Made by a program: the position numbers and the translations under genes
Notes under the pieces: generated by a model
What the model was told of the DNA's origin: nothing
The model's input: only the letters and a program-made list of their open reading frames with translations
The model's database searches: none
Shown: positions 45,034 to 53,600 of the stretch, one piece after another
How the letters are laid out: every line of letters begins with the position of its first letter
Numbering within the stretch: the first letter of the stretch is position 1
Origin: Haploplasma axanthum
GTDB lineage: Bacteria > Bacillota_I > Bacilli_A > Acholeplasmatales > Acholeplasmataceae
Length of the DNA: 64,000 nt
Reading direction: 5' to 3'
NCBI RefSeq assembly: GCF_900660745.1
Contig: NZ_LR215048.1
Location: 1,488,001 to 1,552,000, forward strand

Positions 45034-45750
45034 TCATTCTCCCTTTATTAAATATATCAATGTCTTAATTAAATCATTTACAAAGTAGTATTCTGCTCTT
45101 TGTAGATACTTAGTAAATTTAATTCTTTTTTCTTCTTTTTCTTTATCCGTATTTTGATAATTAATATTACCTTCTAAAATATCATATAATTGATAATTTT
45201 CTAATTGTTTGTTTTCTTTAATTAAATTAACTGCACGGTGTTGTTGTTCTGTTCTTTTAGCAATTTTATCTGAAATAACATAGAATATATTTTGAACATT
45301 ACGATTCTTTTTATTATCGCTAGAAATATTAAACTTAATTCTTACATCCGTTTTTATATTTAACTTTTCATTATATTTTCCTAATATATCTTTAATACTT
45401 TCAATTGCATCAGTAGCAAACCATATAGATTCACCATTGATTAAATGTTCATCATTAGTTATTTTTTCTAAAGTTCCATATCCACATCCAATATAAAGTG
45501 GAATTTCCATACTTAGTGCATGATATAAAAGTATTTGATATGCTTCAATTCCATCATGTAAATTGTCATACACAGCAAATATTTCATCCCCAAATCTAAC
45601 TTTAAAACTTATAATTGCTTTATTATTGTTTATGATTTTTGAGAGTGTTTGATTAGTTTTACCGACTAAATCATTAAGTTCTTCGTATTTCTTATTTTTA
45701 CTAGAGTTTTTAATATCTGCTCTTATTGTAAAATATTTTTGCTTCTCCAC
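45034..45750 (-). CDS. SatD-family protein
   Basis: About 238 residues from GTG 45750, four bases after GGTGAT; a GTG at 45762 is an alternative start. Motifs of the SatD family are FTIRADIKNSSK near the start, FKVRFGDEIFAVYDN and LYIGCGYGTLEK. The C-terminal third is basic and helical and may bind nucleic acid. SatD was named from the Streptococcus mutans sat (secretion and acid tolerance) locus; its biochemical role is unclear. The stop is TGA followed at once by an in-frame TAG. A promoter with three phased repeats lies directly upstream. Confidence 0.78.
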   Translation of the reverse strand: MEKQKYFTIRADIKNSSKNKKYEELNDLVGKTNQTLSKIINNNKAIISFKVRFGDEIFAVYDNLHDGIEAYQILLYHALSMEIPLYIGCGYGTLEKITNDEHLINGESIWFATDAIESIKDILGKYNEKLNIKTDVRIKFNISSDNKKNRNVQNIFYVISDKIAKRTEQQHRAVNLIKENKQLENYQLYDILEGNINYQNTDKEKEEKRIKFTKYLQRAEYYFVNDLIKTLIYLIKGE

Positions 45751-45761
45751 TTGAATCACCA

Positions 45762-45829
45762 CTTTTCGTTCACTTTTTATTAGTTATCGTTTTTTGCTCA
45801 CTTTTATATTGTGAATGTTTTTTGTTCAA
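45762..45829 (-). repeat. Three direct repeats with 28-base period in the SatD 5' leader
   Basis: The plus strand reads CTTTTCGTTCACTTTTT, GTTTTTTGCTCACTTTT and GTTTTTTGTTCAATTTG. The shared G of G-T/C-TCA falls at 45768, 45796 and 45824, exactly 28 bases apart. The first two 28-base units agree at about 20 positions. They sit between the -10 and the start codon, where a regulator or an RNA structure could act. Confidence 0.6.
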
Positions 45830-45833
45830 TTTG

Positions 45834-45862
45834 ATTTTATTATATTTAAATTGTTTTGTCAA
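45834..45862 (-). promoter_or_regulatory. Promoter of the SatD/DUF3307 operon
   Basis: On the minus strand TTGACA (45862-45857), a perfect -35; 17-base spacer; TAAAAT (45839-45834). Confidence 0.7.
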
Positions 45863-45900
45863 CTTAAATATAAATGTATATTAAAAGATTTGTTTATAAT

Positions 45901-45943
45901 CATAAAAAAAGAAGGATATCTAGAATTATAGAAATCCCTCTTT
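45901..45943 (-). terminator. Terminator of the surface-protein/McrBC-like operon
   Basis: On the minus strand AAAGAGGGAT pairs with ATCCTTCTTT (one G-T pair), with inner TCTA/TAGA, followed by seven T. It lies 29 bases after the stop of the DUF2357 gene and marks the end of the five-gene operon. Confidence 0.8.
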
Positions 45944-45972
45944 ATCACGAATATCAAAAATTTATTTTAAAA

Positions 45973-47778
45973 CTAGTTTTTCAAACTTTTATTATTTTTA
46001 TTAGTTATATCCGCTTTTTGCTTATTAAGCTTAGCTTTTTGTTTTTGCCGTTCTAATTCTTTTTTCTTTAACAGTAGCTCACGACTCTTTTGTAATTCCT
46101 TTTGCTTCTTTAATTTAAGTCTTTCTTTCTCTTTTTGTTGTTTCTCTTTAAGTTTAGCTTTTTCTTTAGCTAATCTTAAAACTTCTTTTTCTTTAAACTT
46201 CTTTAACTCATCTTGATGTTTTTTCTTAATCTTAATTATTTGAGCATCAACTTGTCTTTTTCTTGCTTGAAGAGTTCTTCTATTTTTAGCATTCAAATCT
46301 TTTTCTACTTTAGCAAGTTCTTTATCAACATTCTTAGAAAGCTTAGTAATCTCATCATTTGTTTCTTTAATTCCGCGATTCTTCAAGGTTTCAGTTGCTT
46401 CTTTTTGGTATGTTAGAACTTCTTTAACCCATTTATTCTCTAAGACAAGTGCTTCGTTATACATTTTTTCTTTAACTTCACGTGCCATTTTAGTAATGAT
46501 ATATTTATGTTCTGCATCATTAAATTTTTTAACTGGATCATTTGCATTAATAAGCCTATTAAAAACATCTTCATCTTGATTACTATTAAAATAATGTTCA
46601 TATACTTGATCAACGATAGCATATTGATCCAATAATATCTGTTTCAAATTATGTTTTTCATTGCTATTAAACTTACTAATCTCATCAAACTGTTTACCAA
46701 ATATCTGTTTGGCTTTTTTTAAATAATATTCTGTTGCTTGTTGTGGTTCCATATCAAGATATGGTAAATCAATACTTGCATCAGCAACATAATCTTCACG
46801 ATTATCTTTAGGTTTTATTGATCTACTAACAAGTTTTTCATCCGAATTATTTGCACTACCTAAATTGCTATTATTAAAAATAACTGAAAATAAAAATAGG
46901 ATTCCTTGATCTAATTGTAAATGGTAATCACGATTAAATCTTTTATTTCTAATCTCACTTTCAAGTGTATAATCTAAGACATGAATTCTATCTAAATATA
47001 ACCATAGCAAGTATGCATTTCTAAAATCTGGGTTCTTTAAAATAATTTGAGTTTTCATAATTGGAGCTTTAACTTTTTTATATCTTAACATTATTCTCAT
47101 AAACTCACTATGATACATTCTAGAAACTATCTTATATGCTTCCTCAACTCTTTCATAAACTCTGTGGTTATGTTCGTCAATTTCCTTAGAATCCATTTCT
47201 TCTAAAGCTTTTAATGAAACGCTTAATTCATAGTTAGCATTGTTTAAATGAAACTCATTTGATAAATCAAAATTTGTTTCTTTAAATCCATGCATATGTT
47301 CTTTAATAGTTTTTAATCTGTTTGAAAGATAATCATTTAATCTACAAATTAGTGTCATTATAAATCTATTCTCATATATACCATATTCAATCTCTGATAA
47401 GTTATTTAAAACTTTTTCTGGTATTATTCCATCTTCATCAACAACTTCTCTAATATATCTTGTATTTTGAATTAAATGTCTAATTGACTCTGGATTTGTT
47501 CTTCTTGTTTTTTCAATTGGTAATATCTCTGTTTCATATCTAAGTGATGATCTAAGATTTCTTGTTATCTTATCTAGGCTTGGAAAAAACGATTCTAAGT
47601 TAGATATCCAATCTTCATCAAACTTTTTATATTCTAATTTTTGAAATTGTTTTCGAGTAATTTTCCCTTTTTTTACTGCATCATAAAAAATATTAGGAAA
47701 ATCTAATTCTTTTTCAACTTTATTTATTTCGCTAATAATACTTTCTTGAAACAGTCTTGAATCATATTTTCTTTTCAT
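45973..47778 (-). CDS. DUF2357 (McrC-like) protein with C-terminal coiled coil in place of a nuclease
   Basis: About 601 residues from ATG 47778, nine bases after AGGAT. Residues ~50-300 resemble DUF2357: EIEYGIYENRFIMTLICRLND at 129-149 and KNPDFRNAYLLWLYLDRIHVL at 248-268 (shown as YENRFI and NPDFRNAYLLW). DUF2357 proteins are partners of McrB-type ATPases, and many carry a PD-(D/E)xK nuclease after this part. Here no D-x(n)-E-x-K core is apparent. Instead residues ~430-595 are a highly charged Lys/Glu/Gln-rich coiled coil. The gene follows the McrB-like ATPase by 12 bases. It may be an adaptor or activator of the ATPase at the membrane. Loss of the nuclease argues against classic restriction, though remote nuclease folds cannot be excluded by eye. 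Confidence 0.7.
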   Translation of the reverse strand: MKRKYDSRLFQESIISEINKVEKELDFPNIFYDAVKKGKITRKQFQKLEYKKFDEDWISNLESFFPSLDKITRNLRSSLRYETEILPIEKTRRTNPESIRHLIQNTRYIREVVDEDGIIPEKVLNNLSEIEYGIYENRFIMTLICRLNDYLSNRLKTIKEHMHGFKETNFDLSNEFHLNNANYELSVSLKALEEMDSKEIDEHNHRVYERVEEAYKIVSRMYHSEFMRIMLRYKKVKAPIMKTQIILKNPDFRNAYLLWLYLDRIHVLDYTLESEIRNKRFNRDYHLQLDQGILFLFSVIFNNSNLGSANNSDEKLVSRSIKPKDNREDYVADASIDLPYLDMEPQQATEYYLKKAKQIFGKQFDEISKFNSNEKHNLKQILLDQYAIVDQVYEHYFNSNQDEDVFNRLINANDPVKKFNDAEHKYIITKMAREVKEKMYNEALVLENKWVKEVLTYQKEATETLKNRGIKETNDEITKLSKNVDKELAKVEKDLNAKNRRTLQARKRQVDAQIIKIKKKHQDELKKFKEKEVLRLAKEKAKLKEKQQKEKERLKLKKQKELQKSRELLLKKKELERQKQKAKLNKQKADITNKNNKSLKN

Positions 47779-47790
47779 AAATATCAAATC

Positions 47791-49305
47791 CTATATTTGT
47801 CTTATATATTTTTGAATCATCGTTTTTGAATCAATAAGTTTATCTTTTCCAAATAATTGATCAAAGATGACTAACAACTCTTCTAATTCTTTCTTTAAAA
47901 AAGGTAAGTTTAAAGTTTCAAATTTACGAATGATTTTTCTAGAAACAATATAGTCGATACCTTCAACTTCATCTCTTCCACATGCAATATATACTGGAAC
48001 AAACGTTAATAATTGCTTCATAATACGATTACCAAATGTAATTTCAAAGTTTTTAGTTATGTAATTATCAAGTTCTTTAATTGCTTCTAAGCCTCTATCT
48101 GATAGTTTATACTCATCTAGGGCATTATCAAATAACTCCCTAATATACTTGTATGATAGTTTTATGCTTGGTGTTTCAGGAGCATCGAAACTTTCAGCTT
48201 TGTCATTCATTTCAATTGATGCTGCTCTATCGTATACTTTATCTGTAATAGCAAACGTTGAATCATCTTTGTTTGCTGTACCAACAAACCAAATATTTTC
48301 TGGAATCTTAATTTTTCCTTCTTTAAGATTAATTGGATCTCCTATTATTTGCTCTGGAACAATATCTAATAACCATTCATCTGAATTAGGTAATTCAAGT
48401 AAGGATAAGAAATCTGCAAAGTAATATTCAACTCTCGCTAGATTCATTTCATCTAAAACAATTAATTGAATATCTGTTCTATATGTAGTTTCATAGATTG
48501 TTTTTAAAAATTCTGTTTCATTAAACTTCTTTGTAAACTCATTTAAATACCCCATCATTTCATAACGATCTCGCCATGAAGGTTGTACTGATATAATTGC
48601 AGAGTTATGATTAATAAACTTACCAAAAGCATATGGAAGTGAAGTTTTCCCTGTCCCTGATATCCCTTCTAAGATCATAATTTTAGATGTTGCCATACCA
48701 GCTAAAAAGATAGAAATAATTCTTTCATTATAATAAAGTTTATGATTTTTGGCTGAATAGTTTCTAAAATGCGTAACTAATTGACTTAGTGTTAATTTTT
48801 CTTCCTCTTTCATATAAGTAGGTAATACACTATATTTATATTTTTCATCAATTAGAGTTAATTTAACAAATCTATTTCCTTTTGTTCGTTGTTGTTCTGT
48901 TTTAGCAACTTGCTTATTTCCTTGAAAACCTAATTCATTTTTAGGAACGTTATTTATATTAGCAATTCCACCATTTTTAAGTTTTCTTTCTAAAACATTC
49001 ATTCTTGATAATAGTTCTAATTTTTCATATTCAATTTTTGTAAATCTAAAGTATCTTTTTAGTAACTGAAAAACAACTACAAAAAACATTACAACAAGAA
49101 TTAAGAAGATCACTATGAAGAAAACAGATAACATCCAATCTAAAAAACTAAATGATTTTGATACTATTAAAAATTCTTTAGCATATTCTATAGGGTAGCC
49201 AATTAGCAAATTATATATACCTACAAAAAAACTCTTTATAAGTCGCCACAGATTGTCTAAAAACAATCTAAAAAAATCCACAAACCACTGTGAAAACTGT
49301 CCCAT
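47791..49305 (-). CDS. Membrane-tethered McrB-like AAA+ ATPase
   Basis: 504 residues. An amphipathic N-terminal part is followed by one strong membrane helix (about 56-82), a linker with coiled-coil character (90-115), and an AAA+ domain from ~195. Walker A is GISGTGKTS (214-222). QPSWRDRYEMMGYLNEF follows, then Walker B and the McrB-type stretch LIVLDEMNLARVEYYFADFL (281-300). The sensor region is GTANKDDSTF (342-351), matching the McrB-type N-x-x-D pattern, with a likely arginine finger at Arg360. McrB proteins are normally soluble, with a DNA-reading N-terminal domain; here a membrane helix stands in its place. The ATG overlaps the preceding stop (TAATG). The DUF2357 partner follows directly. 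Confidence 0.82.
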   Translation of the reverse strand: MGQFSQWFVDFFRLFLDNLWRLIKSFFVGIYNLLIGYPIEYAKEFLIVSKSFSFLDWMLSVFFIVIFLILVVMFFVVVFQLLKRYFRFTKIEYEKLELLSRMNVLERKLKNGGIANINNVPKNELGFQGNKQVAKTEQQRTKGNRFVKLTLIDEKYKYSVLPTYMKEEEKLTLSQLVTHFRNYSAKNHKLYYNERIISIFLAGMATSKIMILEGISGTGKTSLPYAFGKFINHNSAIISVQPSWRDRYEMMGYLNEFTKKFNETEFLKTIYETTYRTDIQLIVLDEMNLARVEYYFADFLSLLELPNSDEWLLDIVPEQIIGDPINLKEGKIKIPENIWFVGTANKDDSTFAITDKVYDRAASIEMNDKAESFDAPETPSIKLSYKYIRELFDNALDEYKLSDRGLEAIKELDNYITKNFEITFGNRIMKQLLTFVPVYIACGRDEVEGIDYIVSRKIIRKFETLNLPFLKKELEELLVIFDQLFGKDKLIDSKTMIQKYIRQI

Positions 49306-50591
49306 TATTTTCTACCTCTATTCTTTTTAACACCATTAACAATAATTCTATTATTTGTATTCTTAACTATATGTGTTGCTTCATCATTTTCTATTTCCTC
49401 ATTTAGTTGAACTTCAATTTGATTAACTTTGACAAAATAATATAACTCTTCTAAACTTAAATCTCCATTAGTTAAAACATCTTTACTTAACTCTATTCTA
49501 CTCACATGATATGATTGAATTATACTATATAATGCTTGTGAAATGTTTTTTACTTCAAAAGATATTTTTATTCCAATATTTCTAAGTTCCAAAAGATTTT
49601 TTATAACTATTTGATTTTCAATAACTTCATCTTCTTTTATAGAGATTGTGATTTGTGATAAAGAAGTTTTTGACATTGAAAGAATAACTGTAAAAACTTC
49701 AAAAAAACTTTCTTTTTCAAGCATTTTCAAAGATATCGGCAAGATAATTTTACGATTCCCATAAACATTTATTACTTTTTCTATAATTAATTCTGTCAAC
49801 CAAAAATTTATCCAAGCCTGATCTGATTTACTCTTTGATTTTAGATACTCATTAAACTCTATATTATTAATTGTTGCATTTACATATATTTCTGTTTCTT
49901 CAGCACTACCTTTTCTTACAACTTCTTGAAGATCAAAAGCCACACTGTTATTTCTTACTTCATCATAACAGTTTTTATAATCTGTTAATGATGTTATATT
50001 AATTTGGTCATATTTAACTATTGTTCCTAATTCACGTCTTGACTGAATTAATGCAAACATGTTCTTTTCAATTTGTTCACTTATAGTTGGAAATTTTTCA
50101 TCTATATAACCGATACTGATTGTTTTTCTAATTGATATTCCATTTCTATTAAATTGTTCTAAAGCAGCATTTTTTAAATTTATACCGAAAACTTCATAAT
50201 CATTTTCTACTGCAGGAACATATAATATAAAAGTGTCTCGTGACTTAGTTTGGGCTATTTTACCACCATAAGGTAGGTACATACTTAAGTTTCTTGCTAA
50301 GTTTCTTAAGTATGTACGGATTGTTGAATCATTATATGTACGTTCTAATAAATCAAAATTATTAATTGATATAAGGTACAGAGCATATTCTTCATTTTTT
50401 TTAATCTTATAATTTAAGTATTCTCCAAACTTTTTATACTTAATCACTTGATTTAATGTTAACATTTCATTTTCGCGTATTTTATTTCTATTGTATAAAT
50501 AAATTCTAACCAAAATATATCCGATAATTAGAAAGACAATAACAACAGCAATAGCAATTATTTCTTTTTGTATTAATGATAAATAAAACAT
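49305..50591 (-). CDS. Membrane protein with degenerate GGDEF- and EAL-like domains
   Basis: 428 residues. One N-terminal helix (about 8-31) is followed by a GGDEF-like domain (~45-190), where the signature position reads KIAQTKSRDTFILYV instead of GGDEF. An EAL-like domain (~205-400) follows, recognised by its strand pattern (KIILPISLKML, QITISIKEDEV, LRNIGIKISFEV, VSRIELSKDVL) but with no E-A-L motif or metal-binding acids. It should neither make nor cleave cyclic di-GMP. A binding or scaffold role, or a purely structural one, is likely. It lies between the giant surface protein and the McrB-like ATPase, 16 bases and minus one base from each. Confidence 0.7.
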   Translation of the reverse strand: MFYLSLIQKEIIAIAVVIVFLIIGYILVRIYLYNRNKIRENEMLTLNQVIKYKKFGEYLNYKIKKNEEYALYLISINNFDLLERTYNDSTIRTYLRNLARNLSMYLPYGGKIAQTKSRDTFILYVPAVENDYEVFGINLKNAALEQFNRNGISIRKTISIGYIDEKFPTISEQIEKNMFALIQSRRELGTIVKYDQINITSLTDYKNCYDEVRNNSVAFDLQEVVRKGSAEETEIYVNATINNIEFNEYLKSKSKSDQAWINFWLTELIIEKVINVYGNRKIILPISLKMLEKESFFEVFTVILSMSKTSLSQITISIKEDEVIENQIVIKNLLELRNIGIKISFEVKNISQALYSIIQSYHVSRIELSKDVLTNGDLSLEELYYFVKVNQIEVQLNEEIENDEATHIVKNTNNRIIVNGVKKNRGRK

Positions 50592-50607
50592 AATTTTCCC
50601 TCTCTAA

Positions 50608-53600
50608 CTAGAATATTAATTCGTCTTGATCTTTTTCTTTTGATCTATTCTTTTTAATTATTAAAACTAATACTGTTATTATCCATAACAATAAACTTAA
50701 TATCAATAAGATTGTTAGTAACATATCTGGTTCATGATCCTTATTAACTATCAAACGATAGTAACTTTGTGTTACACCATCTTCTGCAATAACTTTTATT
50801 AATATTGTGTTTCTTCCCTCTTCAAGATCATCAACTGATAAAGTAATTGAGTCTCTCGGTTCTCCCTGTTCATATCCTTCAATAATGATTCTTGCATTAG
50901 GATTAAATGCTTTTGCACTTATTCTTAAATCATTGACTTTATTATCTATATTGATTTTATATGTATAAGTACTCTTATCAAAGCCAATCGTTTGATTACT
51001 AATAGCTAATTCTTCTAATTGTGCATTATTGCTTGGAATTGAATATTTAGAAATTCTAACGGTATATGTTTGTGTAACAATACCATCAGCAGATGTGACA
51101 TATACTCTTATTTTTTCTTCAGTATTACTAATTGCATAAGTACCAAAGCCAGTAATTCTAGCTCCTTCTTGATCTTGTGCTGCACCAGTAAGTCTTATAT
51201 ATTTTGTATTAGTATCAACGACAACATCATATTCAAATGTTTCAGGATTAAAAGTGAAATTAGTGAAATCTTTTGCTGTTTCCTCGTTATATTTTGTTTC
51301 TGAACTACCTTTAACAATTATATTATCTAAAAATGCATTACTATCAACATATTTAATATTTACTGTATATGAATTAATACTACCACTTTCTGAAGTAACC
51401 GAGATAACAAAAGTATTGTTACCTGTAACTAGAGTTTTTTCACCTATACCTTGAATTTGAGCATTATTTTTAGTTGTTCCATTTAATATAACTTTACTAT
51501 TCGTTGCTCCTTTTGCTCTTACTATCTCATATGTTGTAATTTCAGGACTAAAGTTTGGAATAGTAATACCATCAACTGTAAGATCTGTTAAAGTATTTTC
51601 TTCTAAAGCTTTCTCCCTTTTAACAAAAATTGTATATTCTGCAGTTTGTTTTTTAGTACTCTGAGATACAACTTTAAACGTATAAGTTATTTGATCACTA
51701 ACAAATTGTTTTCTACCTGCTCCATAAACTCTACCTACAGAATCAATTTCTAAATTCATATTCATTACTTGATATGGAACAATTATTTCATATTCTAAAA
51801 CATCTAAATCAAAATCTTCAGATGTAAAATAAGTCTCGTTATCGCTTCCTATCAAATTAATATCTGTTATATCAATAATATCTTCAAATGTTACTCCACG
51901 ATAAATACTTATATTATAAGTTCTTTCATCACCATTTTCAGCTTCAACAACAACTTTTAATACGGTATGATATTTTCCATTAACTTCAGCTTCTAATTTT
52001 TGATTTCCAGCACCATATACAGTAGCCGATTTATGATTTGCATCTGCCTCAATAACTACAGACATTATATTTAAATCTTCAGAAACCATTATAAAATAGT
52101 CTTCTACCTTTGGTTCGAAAATTGAAACAAAAGGTAATATATTCCCTGATTTATCTTTAACAACAAGTCTTTTCAAAGTATTATCATCACTTGGTTCTTC
52201 AACTACTATATCAATTTGATAACGTGTTCCTTGTTTTCCACTTTGGGCTGTTGCATATACTACAAATATATTAGAACCGATATTTAGATTACGTTTTATA
52301 CCAGCACCATTAATAGTTGCTTTTCCATCTTCAGCCTGAGCAAATATTTCGACATCTATTTTTGATGAATACGGTATTGTAACTACATATGCTGTATGGT
52401 CAACATCAAATATAGGAGTCATATCATAATCTAAAACACCTAATGTGACAAGATTAGCATTAAAACTTTGACTCTTAACAATTAATTTATATGTTTGTGC
52501 ATCACCTGATCCTGATTCGGGTGTAACTATTATTTCAAAAACATTTTCAAGTCCTTTGGAAAGTGTTTTTTTACCAAATCCTAAGACTGTTGATTTACTA
52601 TCACTTGTTTGACCGGAAATAAATACTTTATCAATCTTATCACTATCTACTACTACTTCATATTCAAAAACATTTGGATCAAATCCTGGAATTCTTGTTC
52701 CATTCACTGATAATTGTTCTAATAAATTATCTGTACTTGGATCTTCTTTAACAATTCTTATTGTATATTCATCAGAACTTACTTTACCACTTTGTGATGT
52801 AATACTAAAAGTAATGATTGTTTCTTTATCATTTAATACATATTCATTTTTTCCATTTAGTCTTGCTCCATTTGAATTACTAAATGCAATTACAGCTTTT
52901 TTTGAACTAAATGGTATATCAATATCATATGATTTTTGGCTAGCTTTAAATTGTAAAGCACCGTCTTTTAAATCATTTGATAAATAAACGCTTGAATCAA
53001 CATGCAATTTAAATTCATCTATCGTTATATCATCTTCTGCTTTTACATTGCGTTTAACAATAATAGTATATCTTTTTGTTGTTATTCTATCTTCGGCGGT
53101 AACATCAATATAAAATCTCTCAGTTGTTTCACCTACACCCGATTGTAAACTGAAAACACCATTTCCAGAAACATTTGATGCTTTTGAAAACGCCATAGCA
53201 TTAATTTCAATTTCTGTTATTGCTGGACTATCACTTAAATCTATATTATAGATATTTATGTTTGGGTTAAATATTGGATCATATTGAATATTATTTCCAT
53301 TTCCATCAAAAATATCTAATGAATTTAAATCAGCATTATTGTCAGCTTTTAAAATACTAATAACATATTGTTTTTCTTTGTTTGTTTCAGATTTAATACT
53401 TACAATAAATATTTGCTCAGATAATTTCGTTACTTTAACTCCTAAACCATTTATTGTTGATTTATTTGAAGATGAAATTGCTTTAATTTCAATTTCATTT
53501 GTATCACTATCGATAACAACTTTTTGATAATCTAATGAAACATCTAATTCTCTTTCTATACCTTTTTCAACAATATATAAGCGATCCAAATCAGTATTGT

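Noticed and set aside
45762-45829. The 28-base-phased repeats as a small CRISPR array
   Set aside because: Only part of each unit is conserved, the intervals are themselves similar rather than unique spacers, there are just three copies and no cas genes. They lie between a good promoter and a start codon.
45973-49305. Classic McrBC type IV restriction system
   Set aside because: The ATPase is membrane-anchored with no DNA-recognition domain and the DUF2357 partner shows no nuclease core by eye. The pair is co-transcribed with surface proteins and no other defence gene is nearby.
49305-50591. Active diguanylate cyclase or phosphodiesterase
   Set aside because: The GGDEF position reads RDTF and no EAL motif or metal-binding acids are visible.
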